Shown piece after piece: positions 12,474-27,032 of a DNA stretch of 40,324 nt. The notes under the pieces were generated by a model, which saw only the letters and a program-made list of their open reading frames with translations, was not told the DNA's origin and did not search any database. Position numbers and translations under genes: made by a program. The first letter of the stretch is position 1. Every line of letters starts with the position of its first letter. Source of the stretch: Ichthyophthirius multifiliis (lineage: Eukaryota; Ciliophora; Oligohymenophorea; Hymenostomatida); assembly GCF_000220395.1 (NCBI RefSeq), contig NW_004086299.1, positions 1 through 40,324 of the forward strand, written 5' to 3'.

Positions 12474-14438
12474 TCAATTTCTATAATTTGCTAATGATGA
12501 TCTTCTTATATCATTGACTTCTTACTATTTTTCTTTTATTCTTATTCTCAAACATTCGATTTCTGCAAAAAGTTATACACAAATAACTAATAAATCTCTA
12601 ATTTTAATATTTAAATCATTAATGTTTACCATAGATTGTTTCAACTATACATTTTCCATTTCAATACATTCAAATTCTTCACTAAGTCTATCTATTTCAG
12701 CATTAAGTACTTAATTTTTTTCCTTTAAAATATACATTTCTGATAGACTCATTTCTAATTTTTAATATCTTATCCTTAATTAATCAATTTCCTAATCTTT
12801 TTACATTAAAATATTCCTCAATCTTTCAATTTCGACACTAAGTAAGGCTAATTTAGATTCCCAATCTACAATTTCTTTACTCATTTTACTTTTTTTGACT
12901 TAATCTTCTTCTATTTATACATTTGCCTCTTCTATTTATTAACTCATCTTTTCTATTTATAGCTAAAGTGCCTAAACTTTATCCAAAAGTTCTTTATTTT
13001 TATTTTCACTTTGAATATTTTTAAATTCAAAATTTTATGTTTTGGATTTTAACTAGTCATTTTCTTATAATTTTTAAATTAAGACTTTATTTAATCTTTC
13101 AATTTCTTAAGTTAAAAGCACAATTTTATTTTCAAAATCTTTAATTTTTTAATCTTAATATTCACTTTTTTTTTCCATATTAAAATTTTTCTATTTCTCC
13201 TCTTATAATATTTAGCCTATTTAACACAATGACTATTCATATTCCTTACATTTTATTTCAAAAACCTATAAATGAGTGATTATTTATTCCATTTATATAT
13301 TTCTTTCTTATATTTCTTATATTTCTTTCTATTATTAAAATATATGTTCATTTTAACTTTAAATTTCCTAACTTAAAATCATAATTCGGTTCTCATATTC
13401 TTTTTATTTATACTAATATTAATTATCGATTTCTTTATATTTATTTATATATTAATTCTCGATTTCTTTATATTTATTTATATATTAATTCTCAATTTAT
13501 TTATAGTTATTCATATATTAGTTTTCATATTCTTTTTATTTATTTATATATTGATTTTCAATTTCTTTTTATTTATTTATATATTGATTTTCAATTTCTT
13601 TTTATTTATTTTCTATTTCTTTAATTTTTTATTAGTATTGGACTTCATTTTCTTTTTTATTTTATTTAATTTTTTCATTTTCTTCTAATTTTTCGTTCAT
13701 AAATTAATTCTATAAATCTATTTATATAGATAATTAATTAATTTTATTTTCATATTCTTTTGCTAAATCTTAAAATTTCTTATATTCATTAATTTACATT
13801 TCCTATTTATTATTTTTTTATTTCCATTCATCAATATTTTTAATTAATAAAAAAATCTAATTATCTTTTTCTTGAATATTATTTTCCATTAGTTTACATT
13901 AATCCTAACTTTAAAATATTTCCTATTTAAATTTTTCAATGTCCTAATTTTTTAAATTTACTAAATTTCTCAATCTTTCATTTTCAACTGCTAAATTCGC
14001 TACTTTTTCTTCCAATTCTTCAATTTTTAAGTCTTTAAAATGATTACACTAATCCAAAGTTTTTTTTAATTATTCAAATTCTTTTTCCTTTAATTCTAAA
14101 AAAACTCTCAAATTATAATTCTCATTTTCATACTGATTGTTTTATTCGCTAATTATTTCCATTTAACTAATTGTTATTTCCTATTAATCACACATATTTT
14201 TCCAGTATTCAATTTCTTCGTCTTTTGCAGAAAATATCTACTTTAAAGCATCAGTTCCACTCACCCAATCTTTTCTTGAAATTGGGTTTACAACTTTACT
14301 TGTATCTATTTTATTCGTAGATATTAGAGTAGACTTTTAGATATACATGCTATTAGAAGGTCGGTTTATACTTAGGTTTGGTAAATGATTATTTGTACTT
14401 GTGTAATTATTGTTTTATGTTAAATTATTTTAACTCAT
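12474..14438 (-). CDS. Coiled-coil protein with 11-residue repeat, function unknown
   Basis: One uninterrupted exon of 655 codons, from ATG (rc of 14436-14438) to TGA (rc of 12474-12476). Residues 1 to about 55 are Asn/Ser/Thr-rich and look disordered (MSQNNLTQNNNYTS). From about residue 56 (RKDWVSGTDALKQIFSAKD) the protein is almost entirely charged heptads and predicts one long coiled coil. A 33-bp tandem repeat encodes six 11-residue units at 13418-13615. The C-terminus ends EVNDIRRSSLANYRN. There is no signal peptide or membrane segment. Long soluble coiled coils of this kind are frequent in ciliate cytoskeletal and basal-body proteins, but nothing here identifies a specific family. Confidence 0.85.
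13418..13615 (-). repeat. Six tandem 33-bp units encoding an 11-residue coiled-coil repeat
   Basis: Units begin at 13418, 13451, 13484, 13517, 13550 and 13583, each starting att(a/g). On the coding strand each unit reads YINKYKEIENQ or a close variant, with Gln encoded by TAA. Eleven residues equals three helical turns (a hendecad), so the array adds coiled-coil length without changing register. The units differ by a few substitutions, so the array is not brand new. Confidence 0.85.
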
Positions 14439-14928
14439 ATTTTAACTTTTAAATTTTTAAATATTTTTTTTTTTTAAAAAAAATTATAAATTAATATTTT
14501 TATTTTTTTAAAAAAAATATGAAATTATAATTATATTATATATATTTAATATTAATAATATTTAATAAAAATTGGAATTTAAATTCATTTTTTAGCAAAA
14601 AATATTATATTTTAGAAACCAAATTATATAATTATTTTTCAATTTATATTTATTAAGCAATATTTTTTAAAATTTTTTATAGCTAAAATATTTTTTTTAG
14701 TTAATTATAATTTTGTTTAAAATCAAAAAATATTCTGATTTAATTAGATTATTAAATATTATATAATATTTTATTAAGAAATATATAAAATAGTTATAAA
14801 ATAAACTATTTTAATAACATGCAAATTTTCAAATTATATTAAAATATTTAATATAATTTTAAAATATTAATTATTTAAATCTAAAAAAAATATTATAACT
14901 ATAGATATTTATTATAATATTTTTTATT
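14439..14928. other. AT-rich spacer
   Basis: About 490 bp, almost pure A/T, between the coiled-coil gene start and the calcium channel stop. No coding or RNA signal seen. It should hold the 5' flank of the coiled-coil gene and the 3' UTR of the channel gene. Confidence 0.6.
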
Positions 14929-17900
14929 TCAAAATGTATATTCAACTTTTAATTATTTATGACTTTTCCTTTACTTTAAATAAACAACTACTTATTTTTA
15001 TTTTTCTATTGTTTTTTCTAAATAATTATTTAAACTTTTAATCTAATTTATTTAAATAAATATATTTGTAGAAATAAATGTATATTAAAAATAAAATAGG
15101 ATATAATAAAATATTAAATATATATATATAAAATAATTATATACAAATATATATTTTTTAATATTATTTATATATAAAATTATACATTTTCTTTAGCATT
15201 TATAGTATCTTAATTTTTAACATACTTTTCACTTTCAAAATCCTTGATTTTACTCGTTCTCCTAATTGGAATCCAACTAAGATCAAACATTTCAATTTTA
15301 TTCCAAATATAATTTTCATTTCCGTTAAATTATTATTGATTTTTATATTTTAAATAAGCTTTAAAATAAATATAATTCCACATATTATGTTCAATCTATA
15401 TAAATATATTTATATATATTTAAATATTTATATTTATTTTATACTTTAATGTGTTAATAAAATCCAATTTTTTCGTCTAATATTTCCCTATTTAGTCCAC
15501 AAATAAAGCATTATTTATTTTAATCTATAACTTTTTAATTCATTTTATTTTTTATTTATCTAAATTAATCAATAATAATTCCTGCAAACATACTCATAAA
15601 AAACACAATAAACGTAAAATAGAATAAATTATCAAAAATAAACCTACTAAAATATTCTTCTAATAGTTTTTAATTAACTCCTCTATATTGACTTATATTT
15701 TCTTTTAATATTTATAGACTTTTTGGTTCATACATTATATCTCCTATGGCTCCTGCATTTTTAAAAGTATGATCAATATTTTTAAAAAAGCACCTCCACA
15801 TACTATTACAATCCTTATCTAAATAATGATCAAAGAAATAAATATACGAATATATAGTAAAATAGTATTAACCTAAAAAAAATATCACTAGCCAAAAAAA
15901 TAAATATACTCTTGGTTAATAAACAGCTAAAACAACATGCTTTAAAGCCCTAATTCTTAAAAAGTCTGACAATAGACCTGCAAAAAAGAACGGATGTGCA
16001 AATATCCCCAATAAAACACACGTTAATTGCACAATATAATAAACTACATCAAAATCAGACATTAGCATATAAATTGAAAAAAATAAGTTTACACAAGCCT
16101 TTATTATTTTATTTTTTAAAGTTAAATTTTCCTATTAAGAGAAAAATCCTTTCCATAAATTCCCAATAATAAAAGAAGATTTCTTAAATATAAAAATTAC
16201 AAAAACTAAACAAAATAAAATCATATTAACTATCCCTAAAGTATATATTAAAGCCTTAGTATTTTTATAATATTCCCTGTTTAATAGCCTAGGATAGAAT
16301 AAACGAGCTTCATTTAAAGCGTTTTTATATTAAACGGAGTCTTTAGTGTATATTTCATATTAATTATCAATATAATATTCACTATAGGAGGCTATTATAA
16401 TTATATTTATTGCAATTGTGATATAAAATGAAATTCTTTCCCATAAAATATGATTGGAAATGATAAAACCAATAGTATATCTTTTTTAGATTATTCGGCG
16501 AATTTTTTCCTCACATTTTATAACCCGAATCAGTGTATCTGCTTAATATATAAGGTCTTTTAATTTTTATTTATTAGAAGATCGGTCTAGTTTGTTATTA
16601 AATTCTTCTTTAAATTTATCTTTCATCATAAAACAAAAAGGAAGTTTTGGAAAATAAATTGTAAAAAGCTAATTATCACGGATAATCTCAATTTAACATA
16701 GTTTGTTTCGAAAAAAACAAATGGCCTATTCCAGTTCTTATTAATCTTCTTGATTTTGTTTTTAATTATTATACTTTTCACCTAATAATTATTAAACTAT
16801 ATCCTATAAATATATGTATATGTAATATATTTTTATTTTGTTTACGTTTAATGCAGATTTACCAACATTTAGTATATCTTGACCTAGTTTTGCCATATTT
16901 CCTAATATATTATTGTTATCATTTAGAATTGATTTTATGCTGTTTTAATTTTCTTTTATTTAAAATTCATTTAATATTAAATTCATATTTTCATATTAAT
17001 CGTCTTATATATCTAACTATTCTTTTTTTTTTATTTATTAATATTATTATATAATTATTTTTTAATATAATTTTATATTTCACCTTTATTATTTTCATAT
17101 ATTTTCATTAATGTATATATTAAAAAGCCATTTTCTATTATTAGTTCTTATTAATTATTTTAATTTTTTATTTATTTAAATAGTGAAATATTATAGTCAT
17201 TATTTCCATATTTTTAATATTATTTATAAACTTTTATAAGATTTTCAGTTAAAATTTTAATTGGAATAATTCTCATAATCCTTTATATAAACTCAATATT
17301 ATTATTTTAACATTCAATAATTCCCAAAATAGTCAATAAACATTAATATTTGATAATAGAAACATTTTTTAATTAAATCTGAAATCTATTTTCATTATTA
17401 TATTCTTAATATAGATTAGTTAAATTATCTTTATTTTTATTCGAATCATTATTCTCATTTTTTTTCGCATCTAAAATTTATTTAAATTTATATATATGTT
17501 TCCATTTAATTTTTACCATTTTAATATTATTATTCAGCTAACATAGTATCTTATTTTTCAATGCTTTTATTTCTATAACCCAATGTTTAGTTTTAAGAAG
17601 AATAGTTCTTATTTTTATATATATGATTAAAATACATATATATATAGAAAAAAATAAATTTACAGAGGTTAAAATATTTAATAATTTTTTTTTTTTTTCA
17701 TACTTTTATTTATTAATTTTATATATATTCTTATCTTCATTTAAGATTTTTACAGCATATTCAAAAAACTTAGTATTTGCTACTAATAACTAATTCTATA
17801 TACAAGGACCTTAAACAAAATCATTTACAGTTTTAAAACATTAAATAATAAGTTTGTATGTATTTTCATTAATTTTAGTTTAAATTAATAACTTTACAAT

Positions 17901-20900
17901 TAATTCTACTAAATTATAACTATATTTTGAATTAATTTAATGGCTTAAATAATTTTAAAGGTTTAAATAATGCCCTTCACAAAATAACTTTAAAAGTTTT
18001 AAAAGCTAAATTACTAGTTTTTATTATTCTAAATTATTATTTTTTTAATTATTTATATATTAAGTAAAAATAAGATTTATTTTTTAAAATAATTTTTCAC
18101 TATTTATAGAACTAACAAAATAATTATAAATAGAATTCTAAATTATTAAATTAGGACCCTTAATAAGTAAAATAAGATATTTTATTAGATAATACCTAAA
18201 AGAAATAAAAGAATATAAAATACATTATATTAATTAAAAAATAAATTTTATATAAATAAAATAAAAAAAATAATATATAATAAATTAATAAAAAATTATA
18301 AGTATATAATAAAATAAAGTAAATATGTAAATTATTAAAATATAAATATATATAAATATATAATTATATTTATATTTATATATATATATTTTTTTTTATT
18401 TTTATATATATTCATATAATTAAATTTATATTTATTATATATTTTTTTTTACTAATATTCATAATTATTTTCACATTCATCCCAAAAAAGTTTTAGAACT
18501 ATTTTAGTTCCATTTAACTTATTCATTTATCCTTATCTTTCTTTTAAAATCTCTTTAATTTATTATTCTTTTTTCTTTTAATTTTACATATAACTATCAT
18601 TTTCATTCAAATCCATATGTGTAAGTATACTAATAAGTATTTATAGTACAAATACTGTATTTTTTTTTGGAATATTTTTTTATTATTAAAATTCTATAAA
18701 TTAAAAAAACTTTAAAAGCACATTATCACTTTTTAAAATGATTTCTTTTTTTGACTGAGTATAATTCTTATTTCCAAAGTCCATTTTGAAAATATAATTA
18801 ACATTAAGTATACTTTAAGAAATCGTTTTAATTTCCTATTTAATTAAATTTTTAACTTTCTAACTTTCCTAAACTTTCTATTTAAAAACTTTCCAATATT
18901 CAATCTATCTAGCTTTATGTATAATTTAATTATTCTCTTTTTTCATTTTGTTCATATTTTTGTGCTAACTACTACCATCTTCTTCCAATAAATGCAAATC
19001 TTAAATATTTTTTTACCCTTTTAAAGTCTTATGTTTTTTTTTTAATCTATTAGCAATTTGTTCTTCATCAAAATCTAACTAAAATACAAACTCTTCCTAT
19101 TCATAATCCCCTAAAAAACTTTCAGGCAACTAAAAATCAAAAAGAACTGCCAAAACTTTCACGTTTTTAATCCTTTCATCATTCTAAGCAAATAAATCTT
19201 CGTTTTATTTATCTATATTAACCTACTTAGTGATTTTTGACAAGAACTAATATGCAAATTGACTTAATTTTTATTTTTATTCACTCAATTAATCTTTTAA
19301 AGAATAACTCTAAACTTTAAAATAATTTTCGGCATAAAAATTAACAACAGGAATGAAACTATCCAAAAGATATATTTTTTAAATAAACGTTAAATTTTAA
19401 TTCCTTTCCAATTTCAAAGTCTCCTATTCTACCACTTCAATTAATAATTTCGAACTCTCATATAGTTATTAAGAAAACTCACTCGAATTAGTAAAAAACA
19501 ATATTAAATCTAAAATAGAACTATTTATTTTTAAGCTCTATATATTAGCGTTACTTACATTATTATTTTTTCTCTCTTTTAAAGTTCTTTCTTTTAAATA
19601 TTTTAATAATTATATAGCAGTCATTTAATTGCTTATTTTATTTATTAAATTTAATTCTAATTCATATTAACGTAATATACGTGATATTATAGATATAAAT
19701 TTTTATTTATATATATTTAAATCTACTTTTTTATCATAAAAATCATTGTTTTCGTAATATTATATAAAATTAGAATTCTTTGAAAAAGGCTTTATATTAA
19801 TAATAATATATATTTTTAATTTTTTATATTTTTTTTTGTTATATATACATTTATATCAGAAATATTTTTATCATCAAATATAACTTCGATTATTTTTTTT
19901 GAATAGTTTATTAATCCGGTTTTTATTCAGCAGTAGTTAAAAGAACTTCAAAAATTTCCAAAAATTAATATTATTTTCCATAAGTTTTTATCATATACAA
20001 AAAATAATTTAAATCCACATTCCTAATTAACATACCTATATTTATATTGTCTCTAACCAATTCTACCATAAACTCTATTTACCCTATATTATATGTTTTT
20101 TCGTTTAAAAGAACTCTAAAAAATCTTTTAAAAAGTAATCTTTATATATAAAATTAAATAAATATTTATATCAATATATAATTTTTTAAAAATCACTCTT
20201 AATTCTATTCATTATATAAACATAAAGAAGCCAAAATCGAAAAACAAGTTTTTAATGTTTAAATAATTTTATCTAATAATTCTTATTTATCAAACATATC
20301 TTAAGAATCGTACTCACTATTATGTTAATATTGTTATATCTTTTATTTATTATCCAATATATTAAAACTTTTTTCTATTAATTCAAAAAGACATAGAAAG
20401 CCTCCTGAGTGTATAAAAATACTCTATCTAACTTTCAAACTTTCCCTATATATATATATATATATTGATTTTTTAAATAAAAAATACTTATCTTCTTTAT
20501 TTTTTTTGAAAATTTTATCGAAATTAATTAATATACTAATTGTGTTATCTATATTTTCATGTTAATAAAATTATTCATTTTCATTTTTAAAATCAATAAT
20601 AAGCCATGTTTAACTTGAAGAAAGCAGATTTTACAAATTAAATACTTATGACTTTATAATATTATTTAATTCTTTATCTTATTTAGAAAATAAAACTTCT
20701 AGATTTACTAAATTTTTAACCAATTCTTTTTTCTATTGGCAATATTTTTTAATTAATTCACTCAAAACTTTTTACAATTCAGAATTTTCTGCAAAATAAA
20801 AAGACATCAATAGACTATCTAAAAAAGGGTAACCTAAAATTTCATCAAAACATTTAATCTATAACTAATCTGTATAAATTTTTATTTTCTCCTACTTAAC

Positions 20901-23082
20901 TTCTTTTCCGATTTCAGTAACATTTTAAGGAAATAAATCAACTAAATCCTATTCTAATTTTTCAGTTTCTTCTTTTTTATAAGTACAAAATTTCTGCCCC
21001 AAAATAAAAAATGTATATATATAAAAAAAAAAAACATACATGTTAGAAATACTTAATAATATTATCAATAAAAAAATCCTATCTAACATCTAAAATATAA
21101 ATAAACAATTCACAAATTTAAATTTTAATTAAATTTTCACATTCGAAATCTTAATTTTCCTCCTTTTTATCATAAGTTTTATTGCTATATTTCTATAAAA
21201 ACTTCCTTAAGCCCAAAACCTTCTTAAAAATCGGCTCTGTAGTAATATTAGATTAAATATCGACGTTATTCTATATAATATTATTTTCATTATTATTTAA
21301 ACTCTATTTATTATTTTTCATAAAAATTTTCTGAGTTAACTAAGAAGATAACTAAAGTACTTATTCATTCACATTTTTCGGTTTTTAAAAAAGTTAATGT
21401 CTCCTAAATAAGTTTAAGTCTTTAGTTTCTTAAAAGTACTACTTATCGTATTCTAGAATAAAAGCCAAGCACTTCAAAACCCTATCTAATTCCGGTATTT
21501 CTTTCTTTTTTTAAATCTATCCAGCTTACTTTAAAAAATACTATATAAATTTTTAAGAAGCCTTTTTTTTCTAATTATCACCCACATTTTACTATTTTTC
21601 ACTAAAAAGATCGAATTTTATTAAAATAGTGAAAAATTACACACATTCAAGTACAAAATGATTAAAAATTCTCCTATCTACCTATCCACTTCTTTTATAA
21701 TTTTCTTTTATAACTTTCTATGTTTATTCTTCTAAATAATTCAATAAATAGGTTTTTAACTCAGATAAAATTTTCTTCTCGTTTTGTTCTACATTTTATA
21801 AAGAATGAATTGAATGGCTTAAATGTTGATTTTATTAATCTTCAAAGCTTTAATTATTTTTATATTTTTATTTCTATTAGTATTCAACTTCTGTCATTTT
21901 TTTCTATATTTAATAGTTTGAAAATCCTCCTCCTTATTAATTATTTTAATTTGTGTTTCCTTAATTATTATTTAAACATTTTCTGACTAATTTCGGTTTT
22001 ATTTTTTTCATTCTGGGGTATTTATCTATATAAATGTTAATTATTAATTTCAAAAAACCAGCTAAAAGTTGGGTATTTTCAATTTTTTTTTAAGTTATGA
22101 AAAAAGCTAGTTATTCAAGACTATATATATTGGAAAAATAAATACATATTTTTTAGTTTCGATTTTTGCATAAATTAGATATCAAATTTACTTAAGAAAT
22201 AAAAAATTCGCTTTGAATTTTCATACAATCTTCCATATTTTTAGCTTCTTTTATAAATTAAAACAAATCTATTTATTATTTTATTATTTATTAATTTGCT
22301 TTTTTATCTATTTAAAAATCCAAAATTTCTATTAAAATTTAATTTTCGTTTTATTTAGATTTTACAGTTTTCATAAAATAATCTTTTTAATTTTCAAAAT
22401 TTTTATATTATTATTATTCTTCTATAAGCTTTTTATATATTAATTTAATATATATATATAAATATTTAAAAAAAATATATATATTAAAACTTTATTGTAT
22501 ATAGTTTCCTAATTCATATATATTGCATTATTATTCACAATACAACAATTACTTAGAAAGTTTATAATATCAATTTTAGTATAAACCATAAAATCTTATA
22601 GCTTATTAATAATATAATTTAAAATAGTATTTCTTTATTCAAAATTATTAACATTCTCTATTTTTTTTAAAAAAAACAAATATAATAAATAGAAAAAAAA
22701 AAATTAATTTAAAAATACCATTTTAAGTTAATCCTGATTCGTTTAATCTTTAAATTTCATTATTTTTTACTTCTTCTTATTATTATTATTAAGTTTCACT
22801 TGATTCGATTTCTTATTTATCAAAATCAGATAAAGCAGCTTCATTTTTTCCAAAAATATTACTTAAACACTAACAAACAAATTTTCCATAACCAATGTGC
22901 GGAATCATAATTTTAATAAACTTAAATATATATTCTTAATTTTAAACATTATTTTTGCAAATAGACTACAATAGAATGTATATTTAATTAGATAAATAAA
23001 ATCTTTTTTCAAAAAAGTCTTATAAAAATTTATTTTCTTAAACTATTAAATATAAATAAAAGTAAATATAATATATATATAT

Positions 23083-23133
<51 letters not shown>

Positions 23134-25753
23134 ATAAATATTTTTTTCTTTATACGTTCAATAACAAAATTATTATCTTTTTTTTGTTTATATTTTTATA
23201 ATATTTGTTCTTATTAATGTGTTTCTTATGCGAATAATTTAAACTCTTCTTTACTCGGAAATACTTTTCCTAAAACCCAACATAAAATTCCTAAAATATT
23301 TTATTCTCTAATAATCTAATATTTTTTTTATTATTATTTTTTTATAAATTTAATATATATATAGTAATTATAAATTAATATATTTTTTTTGTTATAATAT
23401 ACTTTACATTTTATCTTATTTAGCTTGGTTATTCATAATCTTATAACAAATCTATATAAGAAACGAGTTTATTATTTACATATTAATCAAGATTTTTTAC
23501 TATATCAAAAATACGGCTCATAACACATTATAAGCTTATTTTTAATTCCAATACTTATTATTATTTTATTTAACATTAATTAAAGTTCTAATATTAAATA
23601 ATAAAACAAACAAATAATACGATTAATTTTATTTTTTATATATATTTTTACAAATTAATTAAATAATTTCAAAGTTTATAGAAATACAGGAATCGAAAAT
23701 AGCAAAAAGTTATTTTCCCAAATATCTTCAAAATTAGCTTTTTTAATTTTAAATGTATTAATCTTAGTAACTTTTTTATTAATTTATATATATAAAAACA
23801 AGTTATAAAATAAATACCATTTTTTTCTAAAATAGGTTTCTTTAAAAACAATTATTATTATTAATTTTAATTTTCCAAAATATTATCATTCCATCCAATC
23901 CATAGATTATTGTCAACATTATAAATTCTACAAAAAGAGTCTTTTTAGATATATTTAGTCTTTTTTCTTTATGCAATATCAAAAAATTTAAAACAAGTAT
24001 TACTTAAATCCTCATATGCGAATTCTAATTAAAAATCATACTTAATTTATTTTACAGAAAGATATTTTCCTGTAACAAAATGTTTTAACCTGTAAGTGTT
24101 TTCCCAAGTTAATAATCCACCTTCATATATATTAATAGGCTCTATTTTCCATAATCCATTAAAAATAGAATGCTCTTATTCCATTTAATTATTAATTTAT
24201 TAATTAGTTTCCTAATATTAAATATAATTTTCTTCATATAAAAGTTTCTCCATTTATTCAATTTATGCATGTTCTAAAACATATTTATATTATTTATAGA
24301 TCTCACTATAATCTAAATTATTATCATTTTCATTATCATTAATTGCTTAGGATGTTTTTTTAAACCTTAAATTAAAATTTTGTGTTTCATTTAAATTCTC
24401 CATATCATTTTCTACTGTGCCTAATATACTAAATGATTTTTTCCTTAAATTAATATAATTGCTATTATTAATTCGAAGATTATTTAAGATATTGAATTAA
24501 CTCATATATGTATTTTAATTAATAATATTATTAGTATTGTTATTACTACTATTTAAAATATTAAATTACCCTAATTTACTATGATTTGCATTTATATGAC
24601 CATTTTACAAATAGTTCTTACTTTATACTAAATCATCATTATTTTTTGAATATAATAAATTTGAAAATGGGTCACTTATTTTACTTGCTGATAAACAAAA
24701 CTTTATTTATTTTTTAAATAAAAAATAAAATAAAATTATTTTATTACATTTCTTTCTGATAAATTAAGCCAAACAACACTTCCTGTATTTAAAAATTAAG
24801 AATTATCCTCATCATCATTTTCTTAATAAATATTTACCCTAAAATTATTGTAAAATATTTTATATTTATTTATAAAAAAAAATTCATTAGTATAAAATTA
24901 TTATTACCTTATAAAAAAATTTATATTTTATAAAAATTTACATTAAAATTGTTGAATTTTCTATACTAGCCTGAACTTTTATTTATTAGTTTTTATATTC
25001 CATTTCTTTCTAATTATAATTTAAATCCTGTCCTTAATATTTTGTATATAAAAAAGCCTTTCGATTATGTATTAGGGAAGTACAATAAATATAGACATGA
25101 TCTTTATTCATAACTAAATTAGTTTTAGATTTTTCTAAATTAGCGCAAGGTAAAAATTTAAATAAACTAAATTTATTTGGAAAATCATTCATTTTAAATC
25201 TTTTTTTTTTTTTTTTTTCATTATTTAAATAAAAAAATATTAATTTTTTTTTATACATATAGTTATCATATTCATCTAATGTTAAAGTTAAAAATTTCAT
25301 CGAAACTACATGTACTAAATGAAAAGAAGAGCTTTAATATAGAATTGAAGTCCCTTTTAATTTATTAAACGTACTTATATTTGTTCCTAATTCTAGTTAT
25401 AAATTCTATTGCATTTCATTTATATATTATCTTCTTTATTTTAATTCTAGAAAAAAATAAAATTTAATGTTTGGAAAAAAAATATATAATGTACCTAATG
25501 ACCTAAATGATTTTGTATTTATTTATTCTAATAAAGTTTATTAAACAATAAATTCTACTGGCGGAACTAATTTAAATATAGTATTATTAAAATCTTTAAA
25601 TTTATTTCCTATTAAAATTGTAAAATTTTCTATTGTTAATATAGACTTTAAAAATCCATCAGATTACAAATAACATTCTTGATGCTGACCTAGATTTAAT
25701 GATATACAACTTCCATAAGTAATCAATTATTTCATTTATGTTTCTTAAAACAT
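14929..25753 (-). CDS. Inositol 1,4,5-trisphosphate receptor-type Ca2+ release channel
   Basis: A full-length channel of roughly 3,000 residues in many exons. The N-terminal beta-trefoil (ITYGSCISLNLGQHQECYL) follows the ATG at rc 25751-25753. A MIR region is at about 23.67-24.4 kb (LWKIEPINIYEGGLLTWEN, RLKHFVTGKYLSV). Long RIH-type helical repeats follow, and a RIH-associated motif (VQGPCIQNQLLVANTKFFEY) lies near 17.75-17.85 kb. The membrane domain spans about 16.5-15.55 kb, with the pore filter AGAIGD at 15739-15756 and last helix FTFIVFFMSMFAGIIIDQF. The C-terminal zinc motif (CFICG...H...EHNMW) is split by a 49-nt intron. A final 143-nt intron (15043-15185) precedes a short coiled-coil exon ending at the TGA. 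IP3 receptors release Ca2+ from the ER or, in ciliates, alveolar and contractile-vacuole stores. Internal exon borders were not all resolved. Confidence 0.92.
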
Positions 25754-25997
25754 TTTTATATTTTTTATAAATAATTAATATAATTATTAAAAAATTAAAT
25801 AATTTTATTATATTATTAAATAAAACATATATATTTTTTTAATTTATTATTCTTATTTTTTAAATTTTTTAAAAATAAATTAAAATTATTAAAATAAATT
25901 ATAATGGCATGAAAAATTTGATAAGAAGAATAAAATATTATATAGATTTTAAAATTAATTATAAGTATTAATAAAATATATAAATATATATATATAT

Positions 25998-26054
<57 letters not shown>

Positions 26055-26120
26055 AAAATATATTTATTTTTATCTTTAGATGTATTTTTTTAAAAATATT
26101 TTAATTAATAAAATAAATAA
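25754..26120. other. AT-rich spacer with (AT)n tract
   Basis: Spacer between the channel gene start and the SNARE stop. It contains alternating TA/AT tracts at about 25980-26046. No coding signal is visible. Confidence 0.6.
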
Positions 26121-27032
26121 TCAATAATAATATTTTATAAAAACAATTATTAAAATTAATATTATAAATAAAATTAATAATATATTATAACTAAGTTTAT
26201 TTTTGACATCTAATTATTGTTTTGCTTTAAGAAGTTCATGATTTGCTTATCTATTTTTTTATATAAATAAATATATATATATTATATATACTTTGTATTT
26301 TTTAATGTATTATCTATAATTCATCAATATGATTTAATTAATTAGATTATTATTAAGATATATTATCAGTTTATTTATAAATATTATAAATTGCATTCAT
26401 CTAAGAATGTGCATTAATTAATCTATTTTTTCTTTCTTATAAATTTTCATTATAGTCCTTTTTTTATTAATTTACATAAAAAAAATTAATATTTACTTCA
26501 AATTCCATATCCTGAATATTTTAATCTAAAAATCCTTAATTTTCTTCATCTTTATATTATTATTAGTTATTTTTTTTTTTTATTATAAAAAAAAATAACC
26601 TTAATTTTAAATCATAACAACTTATTAATTTTAATATTTACTTTTAATATTAGTTAATTTTTTTTAATATTCTTGTATTGTTTTTTAACATTTCAAAAGT
26701 TAGTTATTTTTTTATAATGATTTATTTATTTTAAGCTCTCTATATTATTAATTATATATCTTTATATTGAAAGTTTGAATTACTTTTGTACTAAATCATT
26801 TACTTATTATAATATATTTTCATTTTATTTTAAAAATTAATTTAATTAACTGAATTTGTAAATTCTTAATTATAATATTTGTTTAAGTTTTTTTAAATTT
26901 AATTAAATTTTTTCTAAGCAATATCTTAATAACCTGTCAATATAATTTTATTAAAAATTTAAATTTTATTAATTAATAATTTTAAGTTTTACTTTCGTTT
27001 GAATCTTGTAAGTTTGTGAAATTTCTAATCAT
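26121..27032 (-). CDS. Tail-anchored Q-type SNARE
   Basis: Five exons with introns 26934-26992, 26550-26621, 26458-26496 and 26246-26291 give about 231 residues, starting MIRNFTNLQDSNESYQDIAQ. The C-terminal half has a SNARE motif (RLINAHSQMNAIYNIYKQTD, then NISQQQSNQLNHIDEL). A single hydrophobic tail follows (ILLILFIILILIIVFIKYYY) and ends at the stop, the layout of a tail-anchored fusion protein. The Gln cluster fits the central Q layer. SNAREs pair in four-helix bundles to fuse vesicles with target membranes. The heptad pattern looks closest to Qa/syntaxin types, but the subclass and compartment are not settled. The splice at 26550-26621 was chosen because it keeps phase; the N-terminal half is weakly conserved. 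Confidence 0.72.

Noticed and set aside
13400-13620. CRISPR-like repeat array
   Set aside because: The 33-bp units are contiguous without spacers, keep the reading frame and encode a coiled coil; the genome is eukaryotic.
25034-25300. Separate 88-codon minus-strand gene
   Set aside because: The frame is correct, but it is an internal exon piece of the calcium release channel, not an independent gene.
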